This document shows, in pieces, positions 24,018-32,595 of a DNA stretch of 64,000 bases. Below the pieces are notes generated by a model that had not been told where the DNA came from, ran no database searches, and saw nothing but the letters and a program-made list of their open reading frames with translations. This stretch comes from Bacillus sp. V2I10. Its GTDB lineage: Bacteria > Bacillota > Bacilli > Bacillales > Bacillaceae. A program made the translations under genes and the position numbers. The DNA lies in NCBI RefSeq assembly GCF_030817055.1, contig NZ_JAUSYV010000001.1, positions 5,108,001 to 5,172,000 of the forward strand, in the 5' to 3' direction. The first letter of the stretch is position 1; every line of letters begins with the position of its first letter.

Positions 24018-24803
24018 ATGAAATTATTAACGCTTAATTGTCACTCTTGGCAAGAAGAAAACCAGATGGAGAAAATCAAAACACTGGCAAAAACAATCCA
24101 GGAAAAATCATATGATGTCATTGCCCTTCAGGAAGTCAGCCAGCTTGAAGATGAGCCCATCGTTTATGATCAGTTAAAAAAGAACAATTATGCGTTAGTT
24201 CTTCTCGACGAGCTGAAACAGCTTGGAGTAACTGATTATCATCTCGTTTGGGGGTTTGCCCATATGGGATATCCTGGATACGAGGAAGGCTTGGCTATTT
24301 TATCCAAGCATCCTATAACCAATAATGAAACCTTCTTCGTTACCAAAGGTCAGAATACCTGGAAAGTCCGGTCAATCGTTTGTGCCACAATTCAATACAA
24401 TGAGCGATTACTCTCCTTTTACTCATGTCATCTTGGCTGGTGGCATGACGAAGAGGAGCCATGTAAATTCCAGATGGATTCTCTTCTTCAAAAGCTTGAC
24501 CGATCTCATCCGTTCTTTTTAATGGGTGACTTCAATAACAGCGCTGATATAAGAGATGAAGGTTATGACTACCTCCTGTCAAACGGTTTATATGATACGT
24601 ATAAACTTGCTGAAGATAAGGATTCAGGCATAACCGTTAAAGGCAAAATAGCCGGCTGGGATGAAAATAAACAAGATTTGCGCATTGATTTGATTCTATC
24701 AAGTGAAAAGGTTAAAGTGCTGTCATCCAAAGTTATTTTCAACGGTGATCATAAACCTGTCGTTTCAGATCATTATGGTGTTGAGACAGAGATTAGCATG
24801 TAA
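24018..24803 (+). CDS. endonuclease/exonuclease/phosphatase family protein (MapP-like)
   Basis: A 261-residue EEP-superfamily phosphoesterase. Signatures are LLTLNCHSWQEENQMEKIK, the metal-binding glutamate in DVIALQEVSQ, YSCHLGWWHD, FLMGDFNNSADIRDEGYDYL with catalytic Asp/Asn, and the terminal VSDHYGVETEI histidine. In Enterococcus faecalis a homologue with this N-terminus (MapP) dephosphorylates maltose-6'-phosphate beside a maltose PTS. The same gene order (PTS permease then EEP enzyme, a 2-base gap) makes that role likely here, though nucleotide or lipid phosphodiesters cannot be excluded. Confidence 0.82.
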   Translation: MKLLTLNCHSWQEENQMEKIKTLAKTIQEKSYDVIALQEVSQLEDEPIVYDQLKKNNYALVLLDELKQLGVTDYHLVWGFAHMGYPGYEEGLAILSKHPITNNETFFVTKGQNTWKVRSIVCATIQYNERLLSFYSCHLGWWHDEEEPCKFQMDSLLQKLDRSHPFFLMGDFNNSADIRDEGYDYLLSNGLYDTYKLAEDKDSGITVKGKIAGWDENKQDLRIDLILSSEKVKVLSSKVIFNGDHKPVVSDHYGVETEISM

Positions 24804-24809
24804 ATGAGG

Positions 24810-24840
24810 GCTGCTTCTTTTTAAAGAGGCAGCTTTTTTT
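24810..24840 (+). terminator. intrinsic terminator of the PTS operon
   Basis: GCTGC...GCAGC with an inner TCTTT/AAAGA stem and an eight-T tail. Confidence 0.9.
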
Positions 24841-24922
24841 TATTTTGTCACCTTTTCTTCTTCTTTTGTGTTTATCCTTTATATCTCACGGGGAAATTAA
24901 AAAGGTTATAGGGAGGCCGACT

Positions 24923-25735
24923 ATGAAAGATTTGCTAAGAAGAATTCACCAGCACGAATTAAACGACTTATCAGCAGTTATTGCCTATTATTTTTTACTT
25001 TCCCTTTTTCCGCTGCTTATTTTTTTAATTGCCATGTTTCCATATTTTTCGCTAGATGTTTCTCCATTATTAACATGGATTAATCACTACGTGCCTTCTG
25101 AAACAGCTGAGCTGCTTACAGAACAGATCAAAAGTCTGTTTGGGGAAACAAATAGCTACATTCTCGCATTCGGCCTGATCGCAGCGCTCTGGTCTGCAAG
25201 TAACGCGACACATATTTTGATTCGGGCATTTAACCGGGCACTTGAAATTAAAGAAACCCGTCCTTTCATTAAAGTCCGTATTGATGCTCTGCTTTTGGCA
25301 GCAGGCCTAATCATTACAATTACAATCGCCCTGCTTCTTCCTGTATTTGGAAAAGTCATCATCGACAGTGCGACTCAGTATGCGCCCTTTCTTGAAAATA
25401 TCAATCCGCTATTGAATCAGGCCAGGTGGATTCTTTCATTTTTCATGATTAATTTGGTTTTGCTCGCCCTTTATTATTTTGCGCCAAGTGAAAAGCTTGG
25501 ATTTTTTGAAATCTATTTCGGATCTCTTTTAGCCACAACGCTCTGGATTATAAGCTCATATGGGTTTTCTTTTTACGTTGATAATTTCAAAGCCTTTAAT
25601 GCTGCTTATGGAAGTTTGGGAGGCATCATTATTTTACTGATTTGGCTGTATTTCACAGCCTTCTCCATTTTGCTTGGCGGAGAAATAAATGCGATGCTCG
25701 TCTGCCGCAGAAGGAAAAAGTTCTGTCCTAACTGA
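24923..25735 (+). CDS. YihY/BrkB family inner membrane protein
   Basis: A 270-residue integral membrane protein with about six helices. The family signature is seen near the N-terminus (LNDLSAVIAYYFLLSLFPLL), with LWSASNATHILIRAFNRALE in the middle, and YGSLGGIIILLIWLYFTAFS with LGGEINA at the C-terminus. The ATG at 24923 follows GGGAGG; a longer frame from 24845 has a hydrophobic extension without a ribosome site. Relatives were once called ribonuclease BN, but that assignment is obsolete; the role is unknown (transport or envelope function proposed). B. subtilis YfkH belongs to this family. Confidence 0.85.
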   Translation: MKDLLRRIHQHELNDLSAVIAYYFLLSLFPLLIFLIAMFPYFSLDVSPLLTWINHYVPSETAELLTEQIKSLFGETNSYILAFGLIAALWSASNATHILIRAFNRALEIKETRPFIKVRIDALLLAAGLIITITIALLLPVFGKVIIDSATQYAPFLENINPLLNQARWILSFFMINLVLLALYYFAPSEKLGFFEIYFGSLLATTLWIISSYGFSFYVDNFKAFNAAYGSLGGIIILLIWLYFTAFSILLGGEINAMLVCRRRKKFCPN

Positions 25736-25818
25736 TTTCTCCTGAATGTACCAGTTTTGATATATATGGCAGAGGGTACTTTTACGGTAAGAAGACGAAA
25801 GAGGAGAAAGGAGATCTC

Positions 25819-26430
25819 ATGTTAGATTTCATCATAAATCTATTGCGGGAGTTTGGAATATGGGGTCTGATGGCAGGTCTTGCAATTGAAGCTTCATCCC
25901 TGCCTTTTCCAGGTTCACTTATAACCCTTGCGTATGGCTATTTACTGGATTTATCGATACTCCAATTAATCTGGATTGCCCTTTTAGGGAGTGCGGTTTA
26001 TACGGTATTCAGTTTTATTCCTTATTGGATTGGATATAAATTAGAGCATAAAATGAAAAAGAAGCTGACAAAAAAGAAAAAAACATTTGAAAAAACGCAG
26101 CGCTGGTTTAATAAATGCGGTCTTTGGAGCATTGCAATTGCACGGCCCTTAGGAATCGGCAACTATATTTCTTACGTTTCAGGCCTTTCAAAAGTGAAGG
26201 CTTTGCCATTTGCTGGCCTTACATTTTTAGGGGTATTCCCTCTAAATATCACCATGCTCTGGCTTGGACAGATTGGCAGCCTAAAATCGATTACTGCATT
26301 CATGTCAGATATGCAGACTTATCTTATAATTGCCGCCGGATTGGCGATTGTCCTATTCCTTCTCTACCGTTTTGTCTACAAGAAGAAGGATTGTTCTGAT
26401 TCAGCAAGTTCCTCCAGTCAAAAGGTTTAA
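25819..26430 (+). CDS. DedA family membrane protein
   Basis: A 203-residue DedA/SNARE-associated family protein. Two re-entrant-like segments flank family motifs: AIEASSLPFPGSLITLAYGY and, in the second half, FNKCGLWSIAIARPLGIGNY followed by ISYVSGLSKVKALPFAGLTF. The glutamate near residue 25 and the arginine in IARPLG correspond to conserved membrane charges. DedA proteins act in lipid-carrier (undecaprenyl-phosphate or phospholipid) flipping and membrane homeostasis. AGGAGAAAGGAG precedes the ATG; 84 bases separate it from the YihY gene, so the two may be co-transcribed. Confidence 0.88.
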   Translation: MLDFIINLLREFGIWGLMAGLAIEASSLPFPGSLITLAYGYLLDLSILQLIWIALLGSAVYTVFSFIPYWIGYKLEHKMKKKLTKKKKTFEKTQRWFNKCGLWSIAIARPLGIGNYISYVSGLSKVKALPFAGLTFLGVFPLNITMLWLGQIGSLKSITAFMSDMQTYLIIAAGLAIVLFLLYRFVYKKKDCSDSASSSSQKV

Positions 26431-26433
26431 TTA

Positions 26434-26548
26434 GAAAAGCGGAAGCGCCCTTTAGCTCAGGGCATGGCAGAACAAATCCGGCAGAAAAATTCCGGTCTTG
26501 ATTTTTTTGCCGGATTTGTTCTGGCGATGAAGCTAGACAAAAATGCGC
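26434..26548. repeat. bcr-type/MITE-like intergenic element with a long hairpin
   Basis: It begins GAAAAGCGGAAGCGCCC and ends GAAGCTAGACAAAAA, edge sequences I associate with a short dispersed element of Bacillus chromosomes. Inside, AGAACAAATCCGGCA (26469-26483) and its exact complement (26508-26522) form a 15-bp perfect stem around a 24-base loop. No open frame. It sits between dedA and a convergent permease. Confidence 0.6.
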
Positions 26549-26572
26549 AAAATTTTATACGTTCTTATCTCT

Positions 26573-26599
26573 AAAAAAATCCAAGGGGAATCCCCTTGG
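26573..26599 (-). terminator. intrinsic terminator of the amino acid permease
   Basis: CCAAGGGGA/TCCCCTTGG stem followed on the minus strand by ATTTTTTTAG, directly after the stop. Confidence 0.9.
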
Positions 26600-26600
26600 A

Positions 26601-27932
26601 TTATTTTTTTGCACCAATCAGGTAAATCAGCGACAAAATGATGCATATCGCGAGTGTGATAATCGTACCGATAGGCGGTGAAGTCATTAATATCCCAACT
26701 AGAATCGCAAGTAATGCAATTAGTGAAAACCATGATGTATAAGGATAGCTTTTTACAAAAAAACCTTTTAGCGCAACTCCTGGTTTTCTGCTTTTCAAAT
26801 GAGCAATTGTAAGCAAAATCCAGATCGTTAAAATCGCATATCCAGGCACAACCATCAGATAGCCAAACGTTTCGCCTTCAGCAAATACCGCAATGATTAC
26901 TCCGACATATAAGAATGAAGTACTCGCAAGCAGCGCTCTGACTGGAACACGTTTAGAAGATAACTTCGAGAAAAACTTCGGTGCATTTCCGTCCAAAGCC
27001 TGTGTATACAGGAGACGGGATGCAGCATACATTCCCGTGTTTGCCGCAGATATCACAGCAGTCAGCAGGACGAAATTCATAAAGCCCCCTATATAAGGAA
27101 TACCAAGTGTATCGAATACCGTAACAAATGGGCTTTGCTTGCCAACCTCATTCCATGGCATCAGACTGACAATGACAAGTATCGGAAGGACATAAAAGAC
27201 TAATATCCGGATAATGACGCTGCGTGCTGCTTTTGGAATAACTTTTTCAGGATTTTCTGTTTCTCCAAGCGTCATACCGATCATTTCAGTTCCGCCAAAT
27301 GAAAACATAACAACAAGCATAGAAGCGGCAATACCTGATAGGCCAAACGGAAGAAAGCCGCCATGCGCGGTAAGGTTTCCAAACCCGGCAGCACTTTCTC
27401 CATTAAAGTCTGCAAAAATCAGAACGCCTCCAAGTAAAATAAACAGGGTTAAAACGGAAACCTTTAAAGCTGAAAGCCAGTATTCTGTCTCTCCAAATAT
27501 GTTAACCGCAAACAAGTTAATAACTGTGATTAATACAGAAACAATCAGCGACAGCAGCCATAGCGGTGTATCTGGAAACCAATATTTCAAAAACCCGGCT
27601 GCAGCTGCCATTTCTGCTGCCATAACAAGCATCCAGCTGATGAAATAAATCCACCCTGCAAAGAATCCGGCATACGGGCCGAGAATCGTCTGAATCAAAT
27701 CTCTCAAAGTTTTCGCTTTAGGCTGCTGAACAGCCATTTCAGCCATAGCCTGCATGACAAAATATAAAATAATGCCTGCTAATAAATAAGATAAAATAAC
27801 CCCAGGTCCCGCAAGCTCAATGGATGAACTGCTGCCCTGAAAAATGCCTGCACCGATTGCACCGCCAAGGGCAATCATGGTCACATGCCTTGATTTCAGT
27901 CCTCTGGCTAATTCTTCTTTATTTGAACTCAT
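26601..27932 (-). CDS. APC family amino acid permease
   Basis: A 443-residue, roughly 12-helix permease. Signatures: LKSRHVTMIALGGAIGAGIF, the substrate-binding GAGI loop, FSFGGTEMIGMTLGETENPE and SAANTGMYAASRLLYTQALD. It imports an amino acid by proton symport. It is related to LysP above but clearly divergent; its style fits the GabP/ProY/serine-permease group of bacilli. No neighbouring metabolic gene points to a substrate. Confidence 0.88.
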   Translation of the reverse strand: MSSNKEELARGLKSRHVTMIALGGAIGAGIFQGSSSSIELAGPGVILSYLLAGIILYFVMQAMAEMAVQQPKAKTLRDLIQTILGPYAGFFAGWIYFISWMLVMAAEMAAAAGFLKYWFPDTPLWLLSLIVSVLITVINLFAVNIFGETEYWLSALKVSVLTLFILLGGVLIFADFNGESAAGFGNLTAHGGFLPFGLSGIAASMLVVMFSFGGTEMIGMTLGETENPEKVIPKAARSVIIRILVFYVLPILVIVSLMPWNEVGKQSPFVTVFDTLGIPYIGGFMNFVLLTAVISAANTGMYAASRLLYTQALDGNAPKFFSKLSSKRVPVRALLASTSFLYVGVIIAVFAEGETFGYLMVVPGYAILTIWILLTIAHLKSRKPGVALKGFFVKSYPYTSWFSLIALLAILVGILMTSPPIGTIITLAICIILSLIYLIGAKK

Positions 27933-28025
27933 GCTCGTCTCTCCTTACTCATGTTCTATGCTCTTTTGTGGTACATGTTATCTTAACAAAAAAGCAGAAA
28001 CGTGAAAACTGCCTGAAATTTAGGT

Positions 28026-28736
28026 TTATTTCGTCAGCTCCCAAATCTCATTTAAAACCGGCATCTCCAGTTTTTCTTCTTCTGTTACCCTATCCCAATG
28101 AATGCCGTCAGGCTTGCTGTATGGTGTGTTCGTTTCCATCACACCAAGCTCTGTTACGATATAATCCACAGGCAAATCATATGTATCCACCTCAAACTCC
28201 TCATCCGTCACTTGGATGCTGTGGATCGTTGATATGACAGGAACATGAGGATTTCCAAGCTCCCTCATAATGGCATACTCCCGGTCCGAATACCCTTCTC
28301 CTTTGCCGATTCTTCTTCCGTCTTTATGAACAGCAACAGATCCGGCCACAATTAAGTCAACCCTCGGCAGCCCGGATAACGGAATTTCTTTTCCATATTG
28401 TTTCATATTCTTCAAGCTCACAGCCCTCCGCTCTTCTCCTTCAGGGACCCATTCTCTTTTAAGCATAATAAAACCTGCTTTTAACCTAGGAGTCGGAACG
28501 AGAAGTGTTTTTCCGTCTTTAATGACACGGGCACGAAGGGGCAGCTGTGGCGCATCGGGGTTAATCTTTATCACTTCAGCATTTTTGTATACATCAAGCT
28601 GCGTTGCATATTCTGCTGCCGCCGCTGCCCCCTTAAAATTCGGGATTCTATTTTTTAATGGAAACGGAAATCCTCCAAGCTTCTCTTTCTCAAGCCTGTC
28701 CCACTTATTCTGACGAATTTCGTCCTTCGTTTTCAT
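28026..28736 (-). CDS. 5-formyltetrahydrofolate cyclo-ligase family protein
   Basis: A 236-residue protein with the cyclo-ligase (MTHFS) fold. It has TLLVPTPRLKAGFIMLKREW for the nucleotide/folate region and GSVAVHKDGRRIGKGEGYSD, the conserved glycine-rich KGEGY motif that in true MTHFS binds ATP and folate. It is longer than typical MTHFS (about 190) and closer to the MTHFSD-like branch of bacilli, whose activity is not established. It overlaps the upstream GNAT gene by 4 bases, so the two are translationally coupled. Confidence 0.75.
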   Translation of the reverse strand: MKTKDEIRQNKWDRLEKEKLGGFPFPLKNRIPNFKGAAAAAEYATQLDVYKNAEVIKINPDAPQLPLRARVIKDGKTLLVPTPRLKAGFIMLKREWVPEGEERRAVSLKNMKQYGKEIPLSGLPRVDLIVAGSVAVHKDGRRIGKGEGYSDREYAIMRELGNPHVPVISTIHSIQVTDEEFEVDTYDLPVDYIVTELGVMETNTPYSKPDGIHWDRVTEEEKLEMPVLNEIWELTK

Positions 28737-29194
28737 TGATTGTCCCCCTTTCGTTTCAAATCTAAATAATGTGTTGAGTTTTCAAATAGATTATCTTCTA
28801 TAAATCCCGCCTGAATATAAAAGCGGGATGCTTCCTTAGTATCCGTTCTTAGCACAGCGACATCGAAGAAATCATCGGCTCCCGTTAAAAGAGTACTTAA
28901 TAGAAGTCCGCCGACACCTTGCCTTCTATGTTCTTTTGAAACATAGAACCTCCTTATCCGCAAAGCCTTTTCATTTTGTAAATATGGATCCTGATTTATG
29001 CCCCCGATACCAATCAGAGTTTCATCAAGATATGCCCCCAACAGTATTTCCCCTGGCTTTTGAAACGTATTATCTCCAGATTGATACTCAGTAACGAGTC
29101 TTTCCAAAAAACGAAATCCATCTCCTTTACTTTCCTCAACAAGCTTTGAAATCCCTTCCGAATCTGCTGAATCCCATCGTTTTATTGTAATCAA
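28733..29194 (-). CDS. GNAT family N-acetyltransferase
   Basis: A 153-residue acetyltransferase. The beta-bulge segment ILLGAYLDETLIGIGGINQD leads to IRRFYVSKEHRRQGVGGLLL, the acetyl-CoA motif A, and then VLRTDTKEASRFYIQAGFIE, where Y-x-x-A-G-F is the usual C-terminal signature. Substrate unknown. It is first gene of a two-gene unit with the cyclo-ligase-like gene (ATGA overlap) and is divergent from yfmJ. Confidence 0.88.
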   Translation of the reverse strand: MITIKRWDSADSEGISKLVEESKGDGFRFLERLVTEYQSGDNTFQKPGEILLGAYLDETLIGIGGINQDPYLQNEKALRIRRFYVSKEHRRQGVGGLLLSTLLTGADDFFDVAVLRTDTKEASRFYIQAGFIEDNLFENSTHYLDLKRKGDNQ

Positions 29195-29301
29195 CTAATT
29201 CCCTCTTTCTTCTTCAATAGAACATTTTAAAAGACTCTTTCTTTGCCTTGTCCATCATCAGGTGTTACGGTAATAAAAACAATATCAGGAGGATGTATAA
29301 A

Positions 29302-30333
29302 TTGACGTATTCACAAAGACAAATACTGTTTGCAGACCGTCCAACAGGAACACCAACAGCCGAGACGTTTCAATATTCTGAAGTGCCTGTGCCTACCCCT
29401 GAGGAAGGTCAAGTCCTTATTCGCACTCTGTATTTATCCGTTGACCCCTATATGAGAGGCCGTATGAATGAAGGCAAATCCTACATCGCGCCTTTTCAGC
29501 TGAATGAACCAATTTCAGGCGGAGTTGTTGGTGAGGTTGTTGATTCAAAAGGCAGTAAATTAAAACAGGGGGATATCGTCATCGGCAATCTTCCTTGGCA
29601 GGAATACTCTGTGGCAGGTGAAAGAGAGGTCCGCCAAATCGACCCTTCCATAGCACCCATTACAGCATACCTTGGCATCCTTGGCATGACTGGATTAACA
29701 GCTTATTTTGGTCTGCTTGATATCGGGAAACCTAAAAAAGGCGAAACAGTCGTTGTTTCAGGCGCAGCTGGAGCTGTTGGTTCTGTAGTTGGCCAAATAG
29801 CTAAAATTAAAGGTGCTAGAGTTGTCGGAGTTGCGGGTTCAGATGAAAAAATCAAGTATTTGATTGATGAACTTGGATTTGATGCTGCTATTAATTATAA
29901 AACAGAAGATGTAGAAAAAGCACTTGCGGAAGCATGCCCACATGGCGTGGATGTCTATTATGACAATGTTGGCGGAGAAATTTCAGAAGCTGTCCATAAA
30001 CAGCTGAATAAGTTCGCACGAATTCCAGTATGCGGTGCGATTTCAACTTATAATTCAGAAGGTGCTGACTTAGGCCCTCGCATAGAAACAACGCTGATCA
30101 AATCAAGTGTCCTTATGCAGGGATTTGTAGTCGGAGATTTCTCTTCCCGCTTCAGCGAAGGCGCAGAAGAGCTTGGAGGCTGGCTGCAGGAAGGCAAGCT
30201 GAAATATGAAGAGACGATCGTTGAAGGCTTTAACAATATTCCACAGGCTTTCCTTGGCTTGTTTGAAGGAACAAATTTAGGAAAGCAGCTAGTAAAGATT
30301 GCTGAGCCGACTGTAAAATCATCCTCACTATAA
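29302..30333 (+). CDS. yfmJ: NADP-dependent oxidoreductase of the MDR family (YfmJ-like)
   Basis: A 343-residue zinc-independent medium-chain reductase (leukotriene B4 dehydrogenase / curcumin reductase group). It shows RTLYLSVDPYMRGRMNEGKS, then GMTGLTAYFGLLDIGKPKKG, and the Rossmann motif VVSGAAGAVGSVVGQIAKIK. The motif GVDVYYDNVGGEI follows. It reduces double bonds of alpha,beta-unsaturated carbonyls with NADPH. The TTG at 29302 is chosen because AGGAGG (29287-29292) is 9 bases away; an in-frame ATG at 29293 abuts the Shine-Dalgarno. Its terminator is split by the IS element that follows. Confidence 0.88.
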   Translation: MTYSQRQILFADRPTGTPTAETFQYSEVPVPTPEEGQVLIRTLYLSVDPYMRGRMNEGKSYIAPFQLNEPISGGVVGEVVDSKGSKLKQGDIVIGNLPWQEYSVAGEREVRQIDPSIAPITAYLGILGMTGLTAYFGLLDIGKPKKGETVVVSGAAGAVGSVVGQIAKIKGARVVGVAGSDEKIKYLIDELGFDAAINYKTEDVEKALAEACPHGVDVYYDNVGGEISEAVHKQLNKFARIPVCGAISTYNSEGADLGPRIETTLIKSSVLMQGFVVGDFSSRFSEGAEELGGWLQEGKLKYEETIVEGFNNIPQAFLGLFEGTNLGKQLVKIAEPTVKSSSL

Positions 30334-30402
30334 CGAAAAGTCGACCATATTGAACTGCACCCCAATTGTTAGACACAACTAACAATTGGAGGTGCAGTTT
30401 TT

Positions 30403-30924
30403 ATGGCGAGATTTACTTCAGAAGAAAAAATACAGGCAGTAAGACAATATATAGATGGTAATGAGGGAGGACAAACAATTGCTAAATCTATTGGTGTTCA
30501 TCCGAGTTTACTCCATCAGTGGATTAAACAATTTGCACTTTTTGGTGATGATGCTTTTGAAAAACGCTATACACCCTACCCCGCACAGTTTAAACTAGAT
30601 GTACTCAATTATATGAACGAACACGGGACGTCTATCAGGGAAACTGCGGCGATTTTTAATATTCCATCTTATGAAACGCTTCGAAAATGGAAAGTTGCTT
30701 ATGAAACAGAAGGATTTGATGCCCTACAATCAAAGAAAAAGGGGCGTCCATCCATGAAAAATAAAAATAATAAGACATCAAATACTCATGTACCCGATGA
30801 AGGGTCAATAGAGGCTTTACAGGCAGAGAATGAACGTTTACGTATGGAGAATGCCTATTTAAAAAAGTTGAATGCCTTAGTTCAAAACAAGGAAAAATCA
30901 CCAAACATGACAAAGCACAAGTAG
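30403..30924 (+). CDS. IS3-family transposase OrfA
   Basis: A 173-residue DNA-binding subunit with two helix-turn-helix domains: MARFTSEEKIQAVRQYIDGN with GGQTIAKSIGVHPSLLHQWI, then NEHGTSIRETAAIFNIPSYE. A leucine-zipper-like coiled coil ends it (IEALQAENERLRMENAYLKK). AATTGGAGG ribosome site. The end overlaps the orfB frame at GGAAAAATC (30891-30899), a plausible -1 slippage site that would normally produce the OrfAB fusion. Confidence 0.92.
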   Translation: MARFTSEEKIQAVRQYIDGNEGGQTIAKSIGVHPSLLHQWIKQFALFGDDAFEKRYTPYPAQFKLDVLNYMNEHGTSIRETAAIFNIPSYETLRKWKVAYETEGFDALQSKKKGRPSMKNKNNKTSNTHVPDEGSIEALQAENERLRMENAYLKKLNALVQNKEKSPNMTKHK

Positions 30925-31761
30925 TCTATGAATTAAGGAATGCATTCCCGGTGAAAGCACTTATACAGCTAGCAGACATTCCGCGTAGCACGTATTACTA
31001 TTGGGTGAAAAACTTCGGTCGTCCTGATCCAGATGCAGAACTGAAAGTATTGATTAAATCTGTTTTCGATGAACATGAAGGTCGGTTTGGTTACCGTCGT
31101 ATTCGTGATGAACTTAGAAATCGCGGACACCAAGTAAACCACAAAAAGGTACAGCGTATCATGAAAGAACTAGGGCTAAAATGTCTTGTCCGTATGAAAA
31201 AATATCGCTCTTACAAAGGAACTGTGGGCAAGATTGCTCTAAATATTTTAGATCGTAATTTCAAAGCTGAAAAACCAAATGAGAAATGGGTTACGGATAT
31301 TACAGAGTTTAAATTATTTGGAGAAAAGCTATTTATCGCCGATATTGGACTTATTTAATGGAGAAATCATTACGTATACAATCGGTTCAAGACCAACCTA
31401 CTCAATCATTTCAACGATGTTAGATCAAGCTTTTGAAAGTTTAACAGACGACGATACTCTCCTTATTCATTCCGATCAAGGCTGGCATTATCAAATGAAA
31501 CAATACAGTAATGCCCTTAGGGAACGTGGCATTACGCAAAGTATGTCTCGCAAAGGGAATTGTTACGATAACGCTGTTATGGAAAATTTCTTTGGTATCA
31601 TGAAATCGGAACTTCTTTATCTAAAAGAATTTGAAAGTGTGGAACACTTTAAACAAGAACTAGAAAAATATATAGAATACTATAATCACAAAAGAATCAA
31701 GGCAAAATTAAAAGGCATGAGCCCGGTACAATACCGAGCTCATGCCCAACGGGCTGCCTAA
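30891..31761 (+). pseudogene. IS3-family transposase OrfB, frameshifted
   Basis: The integrase subunit is encoded in two frames. The first part carries the HTH_21 region (FGYRRIRDELRNRGHQVNHK) and the first DDE aspartate in WVTDITEFKLFGEKL. At about 31327-31332 the frame breaks. A shifted frame resumes at YLSPILDLFNGEII and contains the second aspartate (LIHSDQGWHY) and the glutamate (NAVMENFFGIMKSELLY). A loss of two bases in the CTATTT region best explains the break, as KLYLSPILD is the family consensus. The DDE triad is therefore split. Confidence 0.92.
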
Positions 31762-31811
31762 TGAAATAACCTGTCTAACTTTATGGGGTCAGTTCATATC
31801 GGTCGACTTTT

Positions 31812-32579
31812 TCAGCATTGGATCCAATCACACAAAACATCCCAGTCTGCCGGCTTATCGGCATTGGAAATAATTTTGTCCACTTTTTCTATAGGCACCA
31901 TTTTATAGTTGGCACGTGAGCCAATTTTAGAGTGATCGGCTAAAACATAGACTTCCTTTGCATTTTGAATGAGTATCTTTGATAGAACAGCCTTTTCAAG
32001 ATCATAGCAAGTAATGCCTTCTTCAGCGGAAATGCCGTCTATCGAGATAAAGGCTTTATTGACGTAAAATTCATTTGCCATTTGCTCTGCCAGCGCTCCC
32101 GAAGACCGATAGTGCTTGCTTCTTACGCTTCCGCCGATAAAAATAACCTCTCCATCAAATAAATTCTTATTGGCGTATGATATCAAGAGCGATGCGACTG
32201 GAAAGGAGTTTGTAATGACGGTCACATTTGGACAATCACATAATGGTCTGACCATCTGCAAAGTTGTACTTCCTTCATCAATGAAAATGACGTCGTTTTT
32301 ATTAATGGAAGATACAGCCTTCTGTGCGATGCACTGCTTTTCTTCAATTCTAATGATTTCCCGTTCAAAAAGTGCCGGTTCTTCCTTTTCATCAGAAACT
32401 TTTACGGCGCCTCCATACACTTTTTTAAGTTTTTTTTCACTTTCAAGCTCTTCTAAGTAACGCCTGATGGTTTCAGTTGATACGTCAAAATCCTTAGCAA
32501 GATCGTTGACCTTCACTTTACCTTGTTTTTCTATTAGCTCCGCAATGACTCTTTTTCTTTCCTCTGCTAATAAAGACAT
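31812..32579 (-). CDS. DeoR family transcriptional regulator
   Basis: A 255-residue DeoR/GlpR-type repressor. The N-terminal winged helix (EERKRVIAELIEKQGKVKVN then DLAKDFDVSTETIRRYLEEL) is followed by the sugar-isomerase-like ligand domain with DEGSTTLQMVRPL, ITNSFPVASLL, FIGGSVR and VLADHSKIGSR. Such regulators respond to phosphorylated metabolites. It is last in the 2-aminoethylphosphonate gene cluster, 16 bases after the saccharopine-dehydrogenase-like gene, and probably represses that operon with phosphonate or a breakdown product as inducer (inference). Confidence 0.88.
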   Translation of the reverse strand: MSLLAEERKRVIAELIEKQGKVKVNDLAKDFDVSTETIRRYLEELESEKKLKKVYGGAVKVSDEKEEPALFEREIIRIEEKQCIAQKAVSSINKNDVIFIDEGSTTLQMVRPLCDCPNVTVITNSFPVASLLISYANKNLFDGEVIFIGGSVRSKHYRSSGALAEQMANEFYVNKAFISIDGISAEEGITCYDLEKAVLSKILIQNAKEVYVLADHSKIGSRANYKMVPIEKVDKIISNADKPADWDVLCDWIQC

Positions 32580-32595
32580 TCCTCAGACTCCTATA

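Larger units (their letters stand above)
30351..31796 (+). mobile_element. IS3-family insertion sequence (inactive copy)
   Basis: 1,446 bp bounded by imperfect inverted repeats: TGAACTGCACCCCAATTGTT at the left and, read inward from the right, TGAACTGACCCCATAAAGTT; both continue AGACA. The target duplication is the 3-bp TAT (30348-30350 and 31797-31799). It contains orfA and a frameshifted orfB with a DDE domain. The ends, two-ORF layout and DDE spacing are those of the IS3 family. The copy cannot make an intact transposase. Confidence 0.93.
30336..31811. terminator. bidirectional terminator split by an IS insertion
   Basis: AAAAGTCGACC (30336-30346) and GGTCGACTTTT (31801-31811) are exact complements. 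With the IS and one target copy removed they become an 11-bp stem with the loop ATATC and T tails on both strands, between yfmJ and the convergent deoR gene. The IS now separates the arms by about 1.45 kb. Confidence 0.85.

Noticed and set aside
27214..27648. 144-codon plus-strand frame inside the amino acid permease
   Set aside because: Antisense shadow of membrane-protein codons with no independent support.
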